Positions 34,747 through 44,273 are shown, counted from the stretch's first letter. The stretch: DNA of 64,000 nucleotides from DATFVA01 sp963815785 (GCA_963815785.1 CAWFHZ010000007.1:1-64000); one strand, 5' to 3'. Made by a program: numbers and translations. The notes: generated by a model not told the origin, from the sequence alone.

Positions 34747-35316
34747 ATGCTCGAATCATCACAGCAGAACATAACTTTATTGTTGGAAGATTGTGTTAAC
34801 GGAAAAAAAGAAGCAATTAATGAATTGCTTCCACTCGTTTATAATGAATTAAAAAGAATCTCATCAAAATATTTACACGATGAATATCGTAATCATACCA
34901 TGCAAACAACTGAACTTGTTCACGAAGCTTATATAAAACTTGTTGGTGGACAGGTGATAAATTGGCAAAATCGTGCACACTTTTTTGGTATTGCTGCTAA
35001 CTCAATGAGACAGATTTTAGTTGATTATGCCAGAAAGCGTAACTCTCAAAAAAGAGGTGCTGGCAAAACTCATCTTTCACTGGATAATGCTGAAGAAATT
35101 ATTTTTGATACGGAAGATGATATTATAGCTCTTGATGAAGCAATAAAAAAACTCGAAGCTTTTGATCCTGATTTAAGTAAAGTTGTCGAGCTTAGATTTT
35201 TTGCCGGACTAAAAGTCGAAGAGACCGCGAAAGTGCTAAATTGCTCCACGGCTAAAGTAAAACGCGAATGGAGCTTGGCAAAAGCCTGGCTATTTAGAGA
35301 ACTTGGTAAATCTTAA
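34747..35316 (+). CDS. ECF-type RNA polymerase sigma factor (TIGR02999 group)
   Basis: A 189-residue sigma factor. Region 2 reads NELKRISSKYLHDEYRNHTM and ELVHEAYIKLV ... WQNRAHFFGIAANSMRQILVDYARK. Region 4 reads VVELRFFAGLKVEETAKVL and KVKREWSLAKAWLFREL. The pattern matches the ECF subgroup that commonly co-occurs with serine/threonine kinases in Bacteroidetes relatives and Planctomycetes. No anti-sigma factor is adjacent; instead a T9SS adhesin and then a Ser/Thr kinase follow on the same strand, so phospho-control of sigma activity or target expression is plausible. The start follows the promoter described above. Confidence 0.9.
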   Translation: MLESSQQNITLLLEDCVNGKKEAINELLPLVYNELKRISSKYLHDEYRNHTMQTTELVHEAYIKLVGGQVINWQNRAHFFGIAANSMRQILVDYARKRNSQKRGAGKTHLSLDNAEEIIFDTEDDIIALDEAIKKLEAFDPDLSKVVELRFFAGLKVEETAKVLNCSTAKVKREWSLAKAWLFRELGKS

Positions 35317-35428
35317 CTAAAATGTTAATTCCCATCTAAAATTTATTGTTGATCCCGTTTTTATAATCTTACGCATGTACTTGTAAAAGGAAGAATTTCT
35401 TATTCATTCATTTACAAGGAGCAAAAAA

Positions 35429-37966
35429 ATGGTACGCTTAGTTATTTTATTTTTATTTATATCATTTCAAACCTTTATCCATTCACAAACCACCTATACC
35501 TTAATTTCAAACAACGGAGATTGGGGTAATCCCGCTGCTTGGAGTCCAAATGGTATCCCGGGGCCAGGAGATTTTGTTATTATTGGAAATACTGTAGAAA
35601 TATCTGGTTCATATGAAATAGCAGGATTTAATCTCGCCCATGGAACAATTAAATTTATTGGTGAAGATAACCCTTCACTTACTGTAACCGACAGTTCAAT
35701 ATGGAGCAGCGGTACTTTTAACGGCGGGAATGGAGCTAATGGCGGAAATAACGTAAACAACTCTTTAATATTTGCTGAAGGCTCGGTTGTTACTTTAGTA
35801 GAAGATACTTTACACCGCTTTCATCTTTTATATGAAGGAACTTATCTTACAAACCAGGGCACAATTAAACTGCAAGGAACTGCTAACTTGGCCGTAAGAG
35901 GTTTATCCATTTTAAAAAACGAAGGCATTTTTGATGTTATGTCTGATGCAGATTTCAATGGCGAATCTTTCAGCGGCGGAACTTTTTTAAATACCGGAAC
36001 TTTTCGTAAAAGCGGTGGTACAGATATTACAAGCTTCAATATCTGGTGGAATTTTGTTAATGAGGGTGGTGCAATTGATGTACAATCTGGAACACTAAAA
36101 TTTGATTGCAATGGTTCCTTTAACAATGGGACATATAACGCTGATGCTGGTGCGCTATTAAGTTTTTCTTCACTTGCACAAACAATAAAAGGAACTCTTA
36201 GTGGTTCTCCAGCTGGAGATGTAAGACTTGCAGGCTCAACGATAAGTGTAGATAGCTCGGGAGCCACACTTGATTTTCAGGGCAGCGGGTTTCAATGGAG
36301 TAGAGGAACCTTTACCGGCGGCGGAACACTTACGATTCCCGAAGGATCGCTGCTGCGTTTAGTAACAGATCCTACTAATCCACAAAATCAAGCTCTCTAT
36401 GGCGGAACAACATTATTAAACTTAGGAACGATAAAACAGGAATCGAATAATAGCCTGTCAATCAGAAACCTATCTGTGGTAGAAAATCGTTCCCTTTTTG
36501 ATGTTACGACAGATGCTGATTTTACGGGAGGAACCGGAAGCGGCGGAACATTTCTCAATACTTCGACCGGTGTTTTTAGAAAAAGCGGTGGTACAGATAT
36601 ATCAAGTTTTAATACCTGGTGGAATTTTATTAATGAAAGTGGCGCTATAGAAGTACAATCCGGAACCCTAAAATTTGATTGCAATGGTTCCTTTAACAAT
36701 GGTACATATAATGCTAATGCAGATGCGCTATTAAGTTTTCCTTCTCATACACAAACAATAAAAGGAACCCTAAGTGGTTCACCATCCGGAGATGTAAGAC
36801 TTTCAGGTTCAACAATAAATGTAGATAGCTCTGGAGCTACTCTTGATTTTCAAGGTTCAGGTTTTCAATGGAGCAGAGGAACTTTTTCTGGTGGAGGCAC
36901 TTTGACAATTCCCGAAGGATCTTTGCTGCGCCTGGTAACCGATCCGGTTAATCCGCAAAATCAAGCTCTCAGTGGCGGAACAACTTTATTAAACCTCGGA
37001 ACTATAAAACAGGAATCGAATAATAGTTTGTCAATCAACAATAATTCTGTCGTTGACAACCGTTCTCTTTTTGATGTTACAACAGATGCTGATTTTACAG
37101 GCGGAAGCGCCGGAACTTTTTATAATACAGGAACTTTTCGTAAAAGTGCCGGAAATGATGTTACACAAATGGATATACGGTGGAAATTCTACAACCAAAA
37201 CGGGGGAATTATTGACGCTGCTTCTGGCGAGCTGAAGTTCGCAATGTCAAATACGAACTTTTCAAATGAACCTGGCGCGATCATTAAAGGCGCAGGCAGT
37301 ATTGGTGTTCCAACAAATTTTACTAACAACGGAATTACTGCACCCGGTAATTCTGCTGGTACACTTTCATATATTGGCAACTTTCTTCCTTCAGCTACAG
37401 CAGTACTTGATATTCAACTCGGAGGTTTAAATCAGGCTGAATATGATCAGTTAAATGTTACAGGCAGTGCAAAATTAAATGGTACTTTAAAAGTATCTTT
37501 ACTAAATGGATTTATACCTGCTGTTGGAGACAGCTTCGTAGTGTTAACTACGACCAGTGCAATTACCGATAGTTTTGTAACCTTCGATGTCCAATCTGGT
37601 TTATATCTAACAATAAAAAAGAACGCAAACAATGTTACAATTTTTGTTGATAGTGTTGGAACAATATCATCTCTTGAGAATGAAACCGATGTTAAAGCAG
37701 TTACGAGTTATGAATTATCACAGAATTATCCAAACCCATTTAATCCTACTACTACAATCCAATTTGCATTACCGCAAGCTGCTTTTGTAATGCTTGAAGT
37801 TTTTAATATTGTTGGAGAACGTGTTGATGTGCTTGTATCTCAAGAATTAAATTCAGGCAAATATAATTATGAATGGAATGGCTTAACACTTACAAGCGGA
37901 GTGTATTTCTACAGGCTTCGAGCGGGAAGTTTTGTGGAAACACGAAAAATGATTTTACTCAAGTAA
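35429..37966 (+). CDS. Large repetitive T9SS-exported adhesin-like protein
   Basis: An 845-residue secreted protein. The signal peptide is residues 1-19 (ending FIHSQ). The body is a likely beta-helix of autotransporter style with long repeats (FQGSGFQWSRGTFTGGGTLT, TLLNLGTIKQESNNSLSI, FDVTTDADFTGG). The DNA repeat period is about 573 bp (e.g. 36291 and 36864), with two full units and a partial third. A T9SS tail (NYPNPFNPTTTIQ ... RKMILLK) ends it. AAGGAG lies upstream of the ATG. Its position between an ECF sigma and a kinase gene suggests regulated surface display. The ligand is unknown. Confidence 0.88.
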   Translation: MVRLVILFLFISFQTFIHSQTTYTLISNNGDWGNPAAWSPNGIPGPGDFVIIGNTVEISGSYEIAGFNLAHGTIKFIGEDNPSLTVTDSSIWSSGTFNGGNGANGGNNVNNSLIFAEGSVVTLVEDTLHRFHLLYEGTYLTNQGTIKLQGTANLAVRGLSILKNEGIFDVMSDADFNGESFSGGTFLNTGTFRKSGGTDITSFNIWWNFVNEGGAIDVQSGTLKFDCNGSFNNGTYNADAGALLSFSSLAQTIKGTLSGSPAGDVRLAGSTISVDSSGATLDFQGSGFQWSRGTFTGGGTLTIPEGSLLRLVTDPTNPQNQALYGGTTLLNLGTIKQESNNSLSIRNLSVVENRSLFDVTTDADFTGGTGSGGTFLNTSTGVFRKSGGTDISSFNTWWNFINESGAIEVQSGTLKFDCNGSFNNGTYNANADALLSFPSHTQTIKGTLSGSPSGDVRLSGSTINVDSSGATLDFQGSGFQWSRGTFSGGGTLTIPEGSLLRLVTDPVNPQNQALSGGTTLLNLGTIKQESNNSLSINNNSVVDNRSLFDVTTDADFTGGSAGTFYNTGTFRKSAGNDVTQMDIRWKFYNQNGGIIDAASGELKFAMSNTNFSNEPGAIIKGAGSIGVPTNFTNNGITAPGNSAGTLSYIGNFLPSATAVLDIQLGGLNQAEYDQLNVTGSAKLNGTLKVSLLNGFIPAVGDSFVVLTTTSAITDSFVTFDVQSGLYLTIKKNANNVTIFVDSVGTISSLENETDVKAVTSYELSQNYPNPFNPTTTIQFALPQAAFVMLEVFNIVGERVDVLVSQELNSGKYNYEWNGLTLTSGVYFYRLRAGSFVETRKMILLK

Positions 37967-38184
37967 TTAAACATTCTTTGTTCAAAAGACTCTAAACTTA
38001 TATTCAAATATGTTTATGATGTTTAGAGTCTGATTTGTAAGTACCCTTTAATAAAAAAGAAGATAAAAAATCACTAGTAAAGTCTTTACTGTGATAATTA
38101 AAATCACTAATCTTGTTTAGAGTATAACTAATCATTATTAAAAGATATTAATCATTTTTAACTGCTTAAGCATTCGAGTGAATA

Positions 38185-40764
38185 ATGGATAAGAATATCT
38201 GGAATGATATAAAAACAATTTTCTTTACAGCCGTTGAACTGGATGGTAATGAAAGAGAAGATTATCTTACAGACAAATGTAAAGATCCAATGTTAAAGCA
38301 AGAGATTGACAGTCTTCTTTCTGCACATGACAAATCAAATAAATTCTTAGAAAATTCAATAATACCTGCCGAACCAGCTATCGATAACAATAATTTATTT
38401 ATCGGAAAAACTTTTGGTAAATATAAAATTGAAAAACTTATCGCTAGAGGAGGCATGGGGTTGGTCTATCTGGGAATGCGCGATGATGAGGTAAAACAGC
38501 AGGCAGCAGTTAAAATTATTAACCCCGGGGTCGCATCCGGAATTGTGATAAAAAGATTTCAGACAGAAAGACAGACATTAGCAAATCTTAATCATCCGAA
38601 TATTTCAAGACTACTGGATGGCGGACTGACAGATGACGGAATCCAATTTTTGGTTATGGAATATATAGAGGGTATTCCTATTGATGAGTACTGCGATAAT
38701 AATAAGCTGAAGATCAAAGAAAGGTTAAAGCTTTTTTTGAAAGTAGCTTCAGTAGTTCAATACGCCCATCAAAATCTGGTTGTCCACAGAGATTTAAAGC
38801 CAGGTAATATTCTTATTACTAAAGAGGGGGAACCAAAACTTCTTGATTTTGGTATTGCAAAAATATTAAGTCCAGAGGATGGAATAATTGAAACAGCTAC
38901 TCACGGAAGCGGATGGAATCTTACGCCTGAGTTTGCAAGTCCTGAACAGATAAAGGGAGAAGTAATTACAACAACAAGTGATGTTTATTCACTTGGGGTA
39001 ATTTTGTATAAACTTTTAACGGGCCATAGCCCTTATAAAATAAAAAGCCGTTTTTATTCAGATGTTCGACAGATAATAACGCAAACAGAACCACTCAAAC
39101 CGAGCGAGATAATTTATCAAGTAGTTGAAAAAGAATCGGATGATAATGGAATAGAAATCAATCCTGATTCAATAAGCAAAACAAGAGAGATTAATGTTGA
39201 TAAACTTCATAAAAAATTAGTTGGCGATCTCGATAATATTGTTTCGATGGCAATTAGAAAAGAACCTGAAAGAAGATATGCTTCAGTTGATAATTTTGCA
39301 GATGATATTAAAAGATATTTAAACGATAGACCGGTAAATGCACATCGTGATTCTCTTATATACAAAAGCAAAAAATTTATCAAAAGAAATAAAACTGCAA
39401 TTATACCAACAGCGATAATATTTATACTTATTAATCTCGGATTGGCGGGAGTGCTGTGGCAAGGACATTTGGCAGCAAAGGAACGTGATGCGGCAAAGAT
39501 AGAGGCAGAAAAAGCAAACAAGATAAAGTCTTTTTTATTAAATATGATTTCGGCACCAGATCCTACTAAAGATGGACGTGATGTAAAAGTTATCGATGTA
39601 ATTGAAGAAGCTTCAAGTAAACTTTCTTTTGAGTTAGGTAATCATCCGCAGATTGAAGCCGAAATAAGAACAATGCTTGGAAACACATATCAAAATCTTG
39701 GCATTTATGATTCCGCAGAGACTGAATTAACTAAAGCATTAGATTTAAACAAGAAGATATACGGTGGAAATAGTAAAGAAACCGCAATGAGTTTAAAGAA
39801 TATCGGGTTGATCTATCATTATAAAGGTGATTATGAAAAAGCAGAAGAATACTACCAAAAATCTCTTGGGATGTTTAAGTCAGTCGAAACTAACCCATCT
39901 TTTGAAAGAGCTTTAGTTTTGGATGCTTATGGTTCTTTAATGACTGACCGAGGAGAATACGAAAAAGCGGAAAAGATAACAGAAGAAGCTCTTCAAATTG
40001 CTGAAACCGTAAAGGGTTCTGAGGATCCGGATGTTGCAGAAATTCAAAACAATTTGGCTACTTCATACAATTATCTTAATAAATTGGATCTGGCAGATTC
40101 GCTTTATAAAGAGAGTCTTAGAGTCTTCAGAAAAGTTTATGGGAATTTTCACATCAGAGTTTCAAGCAGTCTTAATAATCTTGCTTTCATCAACATTTTC
40201 AAAAAAGAACATAAGCAAGCACTTCCTCTACTGGAAGAAGCATTGAATATAAAAATAGTTGTTCTTGGTAATGATCATCCTGATTTAATAAATGCTTATT
40301 CAAATGTTGGCAGCACTTATTTTAATATTGACGATTATAATAATGCTGAAAAATATATGAAAGCTTCTATTGATGTAGGACTTAAGAACTATTCTGAGGA
40401 CAACATTAATTTAAGCCGCCCTTATAGTTGGTACGGAAGAACTTTAGTGGCTAATAAAAAATTTGAAAAAGGAATTTTTTATTCAAAGAAAGCATATTTG
40501 ATTCGTAAAAAAGCTTTTGGAGAAAAGAATAATCTAACATTAATTACTCAATCTCAGTATGGGCAAATCCTGCTGGAAACAAGTAATTTTAAAGAGGCTG
40601 AGAAACAGTTGCTCGAAAGCTATAAAGGATTGAATGAAATTTTTGGAAATAAAAAAGAAGCCACCCAGAAAACTTTAGCGGCAATTGTTGAATTGTACAA
40701 AGATTTAAAAAAAGAGAATAAAGTCAAATACTATTCAAATTTAATTATTAAGGAGAAAAATTGA
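38185..40764 (+). CDS. Membrane Ser/Thr protein kinase with C-terminal TPR domain
   Basis: An 859-residue protein. After about 75 residues comes a Hanks-type kinase: glycine loop IARGGMGLVY, VHRDLKPGN near 200 with catalytic Asp, and LDFGIAK near 218. One transmembrane helix (IIPTAIIFILINLGLAGVLW) sits near 403-423. Multiple tetratricopeptide repeats of the kinesin-light-chain style (NLGIYDSAETELTKAL, KGDYEKAEEYYQKSL, GEYEKAEKITEEAL) follow on the other side of the membrane. This is the kinase class usually paired with ECF sigma factors, as here. The sensory TPR part presumably binds a periplasmic ligand. The intergenic gap of 218 bp to the adhesin leaves room for its own promoter. Confidence 0.92.
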   Translation: MDKNIWNDIKTIFFTAVELDGNEREDYLTDKCKDPMLKQEIDSLLSAHDKSNKFLENSIIPAEPAIDNNNLFIGKTFGKYKIEKLIARGGMGLVYLGMRDDEVKQQAAVKIINPGVASGIVIKRFQTERQTLANLNHPNISRLLDGGLTDDGIQFLVMEYIEGIPIDEYCDNNKLKIKERLKLFLKVASVVQYAHQNLVVHRDLKPGNILITKEGEPKLLDFGIAKILSPEDGIIETATHGSGWNLTPEFASPEQIKGEVITTTSDVYSLGVILYKLLTGHSPYKIKSRFYSDVRQIITQTEPLKPSEIIYQVVEKESDDNGIEINPDSISKTREINVDKLHKKLVGDLDNIVSMAIRKEPERRYASVDNFADDIKRYLNDRPVNAHRDSLIYKSKKFIKRNKTAIIPTAIIFILINLGLAGVLWQGHLAAKERDAAKIEAEKANKIKSFLLNMISAPDPTKDGRDVKVIDVIEEASSKLSFELGNHPQIEAEIRTMLGNTYQNLGIYDSAETELTKALDLNKKIYGGNSKETAMSLKNIGLIYHYKGDYEKAEEYYQKSLGMFKSVETNPSFERALVLDAYGSLMTDRGEYEKAEKITEEALQIAETVKGSEDPDVAEIQNNLATSYNYLNKLDLADSLYKESLRVFRKVYGNFHIRVSSSLNNLAFINIFKKEHKQALPLLEEALNIKIVVLGNDHPDLINAYSNVGSTYFNIDDYNNAEKYMKASIDVGLKNYSEDNINLSRPYSWYGRTLVANKKFEKGIFYSKKAYLIRKKAFGEKNNLTLITQSQYGQILLETSNFKEAEKQLLESYKGLNEIFGNKKEATQKTLAAIVELYKDLKKENKVKYYSNLIIKEKN

Positions 40765-40811
40765 TTGTTGAATGATAAGTTAATCGATTTCGTTCAATGA
40801 TTTTAATTTAA

Positions 40812-40903
40812 TAACTATTGACAAGCCTCAATTATTCTGCTATTTTCAACTCCAAGTTGCGCTAATCATATAACTATCTTCTAATTTTATGCTTGAACTT
40901 ACT
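40812..40903 (+). repeat. Duplicate of the ECF promoter and leader with a truncated sigma start
   Basis: AACTATTGACAAGCCTC ... CTATTTTCAA repeats the promoter at 34671-34707, including TTGACA (40818), 17-bp spacing and TATTTT (40841). An ATG at 40889 begins MLE as in the sigma gene, 43 bp past the -10 box versus 42 bp there. Similarity ends after a few codons, where the frame runs into an unrelated minus-strand gene. Confidence 0.6.
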
Positions 40904-41055
40904 CAAAAGTTTTTATCAAAAAGAGTATAAATCCCTTCAAAATCAATTTTTTCTGCTATTCCTATAACTTTCTTTTGTGCTTTATAATCATTGAGATACT
41001 TTATGAAAAGTTCTTTTTCATTTATTGCTATGGATATAGGTTCTTTTTCAATCAT
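40903..41055 (-). CDS. Possible 50-aa protein
   Basis: An ATG at 41055 opens a 50-codon frame (MIEKEPISIAINEKELFIKY ... YTLFDKNF) that begins 20 bp after the DUF4386 stop, suggesting the same transcript. It is charged and helical like small antitoxin or regulatory proteins, but I recognise no family and the ribosome binding site is weak. Confidence 0.35.
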   Translation of the reverse strand: MIEKEPISIAINEKELFIKYLNDYKAQKKVIGIAEKIDFEGIYTLFDKNF

Positions 41056-41074
41056 TAAATTTTCTTTTTATGAT

Positions 41075-41767
41075 TTAGTGGAACTTTAATGAATTAATTG
41101 CGGAAGCATTAAAACCTTTAACAATCAGCCAGACACCCAGCGAAAACTCAAATAACGCCACCGGAATAGCGGACATAGCAGCCAATGGTGAAAGCCTCCC
41201 TATAATACTAAAGAGCACAGCGACGTATCCAACGATGAGTATCGGCGCTCCGATCATTCCGATCAAAGCAAGAGCCCTGGGTACTAGGCGCGATTTGTAC
41301 AGTAGGTATCCAAGCAGCAGATCACATACAGCAGGCATAAAGCTTTGTCCGAGCAGGAAAATTCGGTCATACAGCGTAATAAGAGTTTGGCTGGTAATTA
41401 ATGCATCTGCACCGGCCCCGCCCTGCCGTAAAGTAACAATAGATAAAATGAACGCCACTCCAACAAAGATGGTACTGGATTCAAGTACTCGGGCAGCTAT
41501 AAGCCCCGCAGCCAGACTTTCATTTTGCTTCTTTAGCACCGGGAAGAGAACCACGGCTGTACCAATTCCGGCGAGTGCCACAATGATCTCCAGAATACCG
41601 CCGATGATCACTGAAGTATCCGGCCCGGGTCCCGAAATGTAGCTCGGATCGTGTATCGAACTGTAGAGTGTGAGGGTCGGGATAGAGACAAATGTAAGTA
41701 GATAAAGCGCCCCTGCCGCCATCGCAATTTTTCTCGGTGATGTTGCAATACTTTCGTTTGTAGTCAT
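41075..41767 (-). CDS. DUF4386 membrane protein
   Basis: A 230-residue protein with six or so hydrophobic helices. It begins SPRKIAMAAGALYLLTFVSI and continues with VLFPVLKKQNESLAAGLIAA and ARVLESSTIFVG, the hallmarks of DUF4386. The function is unknown. Base composition is visibly higher in G+C than in neighbouring genes (runs such as ccggcccgggtcccg), consistent with recent acquisition from another genome. It is located at the right end of the accessory region. Confidence 0.85.
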   Translation of the reverse strand: MTTNESIATSPRKIAMAAGALYLLTFVSIPTLTLYSSIHDPSYISGPGPDTSVIIGGILEIIVALAGIGTAVVLFPVLKKQNESLAAGLIAARVLESSTIFVGVAFILSIVTLRQGGAGADALITSQTLITLYDRIFLLGQSFMPAVCDLLLGYLLYKSRLVPRALALIGMIGAPILIVGYVAVLFSIIGRLSPLAAMSAIPVALFEFSLGVWLIVKGFNASAINSLKFH

Positions 41768-41885
41768 TGTCCTTTTTCCTTTATTGTGTCTTCGTTAAAG
41801 AAAGATTTATTCAATTTACCTGTTTTTTATTTATATGTTTTTATGGTGAAAACATTTTTTTTTAACTCTTATATTTGTATTAATT

Positions 41886-42599
41886 TCATTTCATCGTCCC
41901 TTTTAACTTTGGCAAAGAATCAAATACTCTATCAATACTTTCAGCAGTTTCATTTCTAATTGCATCTACAATTCCATAAACTAATTCGGCAGCTGCTACA
42001 CCGGCAATGATTGTAGTTGTTTTATTCTTTGAAGATATTTTATTATCAATAATTACTCCTATTGCCCACCCCAATGAAGCCGCGATCGCCGATAGAAATG
42101 GTCTTTCGCTATCATCCAGATCATTTATCCATAAACTATCACCTTGCGCATCATAAATTTTAAAATTCATTTTTATTGAGTGATTTATAAAAAACACATC
42201 TGTATAATCGAATAGTTCGCTGAATAGAATCCCGTCAACCTTGAGTGTTGAACACAAGTTTTCAGGTGTCATGTTTTGAATAGCTTTCTCCTCTATTATA
42301 TTTTTTACGGCAATGGCCGATAAAACATCATAGTTTTTATCCATAATTTTTACCGCTATCAATTCTTCGATATTAGATAAAATTTCATTAGTTCCTGTAG
42401 TGTCGTCAACCAAATTTCTTTTATCAACCGTTGGCATAACAGCAATAGTTCTAATCTGTTTTTTATCATAATCTGGTTTTATAAACGTTGGTGCAGTTGA
42501 ACACCCGGTTAAAATTATACTGCTAATAAAAAAGGCAATTAAGTAAATTGCCGTAGAAGGTTTTACCAAAAAGTTGCTCGAACAAAATAATGATTTCAT
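41886..42599 (-). CDS. GNA1162/DUF799-like lipoprotein
   Basis: A 237-residue lipoprotein. The ATG at 42599 has a clear AAAGGAG upstream, which is why the ten extra residues of the open frame are not used. The lipobox reads SIILTGC. The mature domain (IRTIAVMPTVDKRNLVDDTT, EELIAVKIMDKNYDVLSAIA, KVDGILFSELFDYTD) is the GNA1162/DUF799 fold, structurally related to TolB-N and CsgG-type domains and thought to act in envelope transport. A glycine/alanine-rich C-terminal helix follows. The next upstream gene encodes a DUF2938 membrane protein 40 bp away and could be cotranscribed. Confidence 0.75.
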   Translation of the reverse strand: MKSLFCSSNFLVKPSTAIYLIAFFISSIILTGCSTAPTFIKPDYDKKQIRTIAVMPTVDKRNLVDDTTGTNEILSNIEELIAVKIMDKNYDVLSAIAVKNIIEEKAIQNMTPENLCSTLKVDGILFSELFDYTDVFFINHSIKMNFKIYDAQGDSLWINDLDDSERPFLSAIAASLGWAIGVIIDNKISSKNKTTTIIAGVAAAELVYGIVDAIRNETAESIDRVFDSLPKLKGTMK

Positions 42600-42639
42600 A
42601 TTTCTCCTTTTTATATTGTTAATTTTCAAATATTGATTT

Positions 42640-43125
42640 TTAAAACTTATTTGATAGAAGAGCTGTTATATACAATCCTAAGCCATAAATTAAATGAGTT
42701 AGAAAACTTTTTAATCTTCTGATATTTGGCTTAGGTAAATTTGATGATGCAATTCCGAAACCCAATCCTGGTTGCATTATGAAGAAGGGAGCAATAACGG
42801 TTATTAGTCCAATGACAATGGCGGGAAATAATAATGGTTCTTCTAACCATTCTTTGCCATATACCAGAAATAGTAGAAAAGAAAAAGAAATCCCGATAAG
42901 ATAATGAGCTGTCCAGCCTATCAGTAACTCATGCTTAACAGGTATTGTAATTATTATATTTTTATGAAAATATTTACCCTTAGGAAAATTACCTATCCAC
43001 CTCCCAACATAACGGTAATCAAGGGATTTAATTTTTAATAGGATTTGTATTATACCCCAGATATCAACTATTAGAGTTGCTCCAATCCCGTTGATAATAA
43101 TTCTTAAAATTATATTCGGATTCAT
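42640..43125 (-). CDS. DUF2938 membrane protein
   Basis: A 161-residue integral membrane protein with four helices. It carries the DUF2938 landmarks GATLIVDIWGIIQ, YVGRWIGNFPKGKYFH and LLIGWTAHYLIGISFSFLL, then GLGFGIASSNLPKPNIRR and a final helix (THLIYGLGLYITALL). The biochemical role is unknown; the family is often regulated by adjacent AraC or TetR genes. Here an AraC-type gene lies 92 bp upstream on the same strand. Confidence 0.88.
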   Translation of the reverse strand: MNPNIILRIIINGIGATLIVDIWGIIQILLKIKSLDYRYVGRWIGNFPKGKYFHKNIIITIPVKHELLIGWTAHYLIGISFSFLLFLVYGKEWLEEPLLFPAIVIGLITVIAPFFIMQPGLGFGIASSNLPKPNIRRLKSFLTHLIYGLGLYITALLSNKF

Positions 43126-43217
43126 ATTTACTACCTTTTGAAAGATTAATTTTACTTGTCAAAAAATAGTATGCGAAGAAATCAGGGTGATAGGACAAAA
43201 ATGCAGTTTAACAGGAT

Positions 43218-44072
43218 TTAGTTAAAATTATGCCGGAATGCTTCTGGTGAGAGGCCGGTATGCTTCTTAAAAAACCTTATAAAATAAGAAGCATCTTCAT
43301 AACCAAGATGATAGGCTATTTCTTTTATCTGGTTTGATGTTGAAAGGAGGTACCGCTTGGATTCCAGAATAATTTGTTCTTTTATAAGCTCAGAACTCGT
43401 TTTACCTAATGCGGTTTTAGTGATTGTATTAAGCTGATAGGGCGTAAGGTTAAGCATTTCAGCATATTGGGATGCTTGCTTATTTACGGAAATATGCATG
43501 TCCAAAAGTTCAGAGAATTCCTCTAAACGGTCTTGATTGAATGCTGTTTCTTTGTCAATATCATTTTCTTGATACCGGACTAGTTCAATTAATAGAATTT
43601 TAAGGTTTGCTTTAATTACTTCGGAATATTTTTCTTTTTTATCAACGCTCTCTTTAAAGATATTCTTTATTATTAAAAATAATTTATTAAATGTTTCTGA
43701 ATCCGGCAGCCGATGATTTTTACTGCTTGCCTTACTCAATAATATTCTTAATTCTCTATCATTGGAGGAATAGAAGTCCTTCTTAAATTGCATCAAATAT
43801 CCGGCACTCCCTGATTTAAGTACCAGCTCATGAACCTGACCAGGCCGCATAAAGAAAATGGAATTGTTTTTAATCTTGTAAGGGATAAAGTCTATTGTAT
43901 GTTCACCCTTCCCTTTTCTCAAAACAAGTACATAAAAGAAATCATGTCTGTGAATATCCTGGACCAAATCTTTTCCGGACATAAATTCATGGATATCCCG
44001 AATGCTGAAATTTTCAAAATCGTTCAGGGCTTTTGGGTTTGTATTAATAAATCTTAAAGGAATTGTTTTCAT
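43218..44072 (-). CDS. AraC-family transcriptional regulator
   Basis: A 284-residue protein with an N-terminal cupin-like sensing domain (HDFFYVLVLRKGKGEHTIDF, FFMRPGQVHEL) and a C-terminal double helix-turn-helix (LNLTPYQLNTITKTALGKTS, SNQIKEIAYHLGYEDASYF, RFFKKHTGLSPEAFRHNF). It is typical of activators that respond to small molecules or stress. The frame is open to 44186, but the upstream part lies near repeat R and codes nonsense, so the ATG at 44072 (MKTIPLRF) is taken as the start. It probably controls the DUF2938 and lipoprotein genes downstream. Confidence 0.88.
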   Translation of the reverse strand: MKTIPLRFINTNPKALNDFENFSIRDIHEFMSGKDLVQDIHRHDFFYVLVLRKGKGEHTIDFIPYKIKNNSIFFMRPGQVHELVLKSGSAGYLMQFKKDFYSSNDRELRILLSKASSKNHRLPDSETFNKLFLIIKNIFKESVDKKEKYSEVIKANLKILLIELVRYQENDIDKETAFNQDRLEEFSELLDMHISVNKQASQYAEMLNLTPYQLNTITKTALGKTSSELIKEQIILESKRYLLSTSNQIKEIAYHLGYEDASYFIRFFKKHTGLSPEAFRHNFN

Positions 44073-44102
44073 TTTATATGTCAGGGGTATGCTTACATAA
44101 TT

Positions 44103-44235
44103 GATCAACAACAATACCCCGTGAAAGCTTAGTACTGTTAAGTATTTGTCTTTGTCAAACTTAAAGCAAATCAAAATAAGAGGCAATAAAAACTTTCATT
44201 AGAAAAATCGTCATATTGAGATGCGATATATAAAA
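44103..44235. repeat. Dispersed repeat R, copy 3 (left half)
   Basis: It shares atcaacaacaatacc, aaagcttagt, aggcaataaaaactt and attgagatgcgatat with copy 2, then diverges before the hairpin. It lies in the gap between the AraC gene and tRNA-Ser. Confidence 0.6.
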
Positions 44236-44254
44236 TTAGTTGCTAGTAGCAAAA

Positions 44255-44273
44255 GGGTACCAAAAAGGTACCA
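44255..44273. repeat. GGTACC-A5-GGTACC doubled motif next to tRNA-Ser
   Basis: Reads gggtaccaaaaaggtacca. A close relative (gggtaccaaaaggggacca) lies at 11243-11261 near the second tRNA fragment, and both are preceded by GCTAGTA. They are candidate recombinase-binding repeats; function not shown. Confidence 0.35.
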
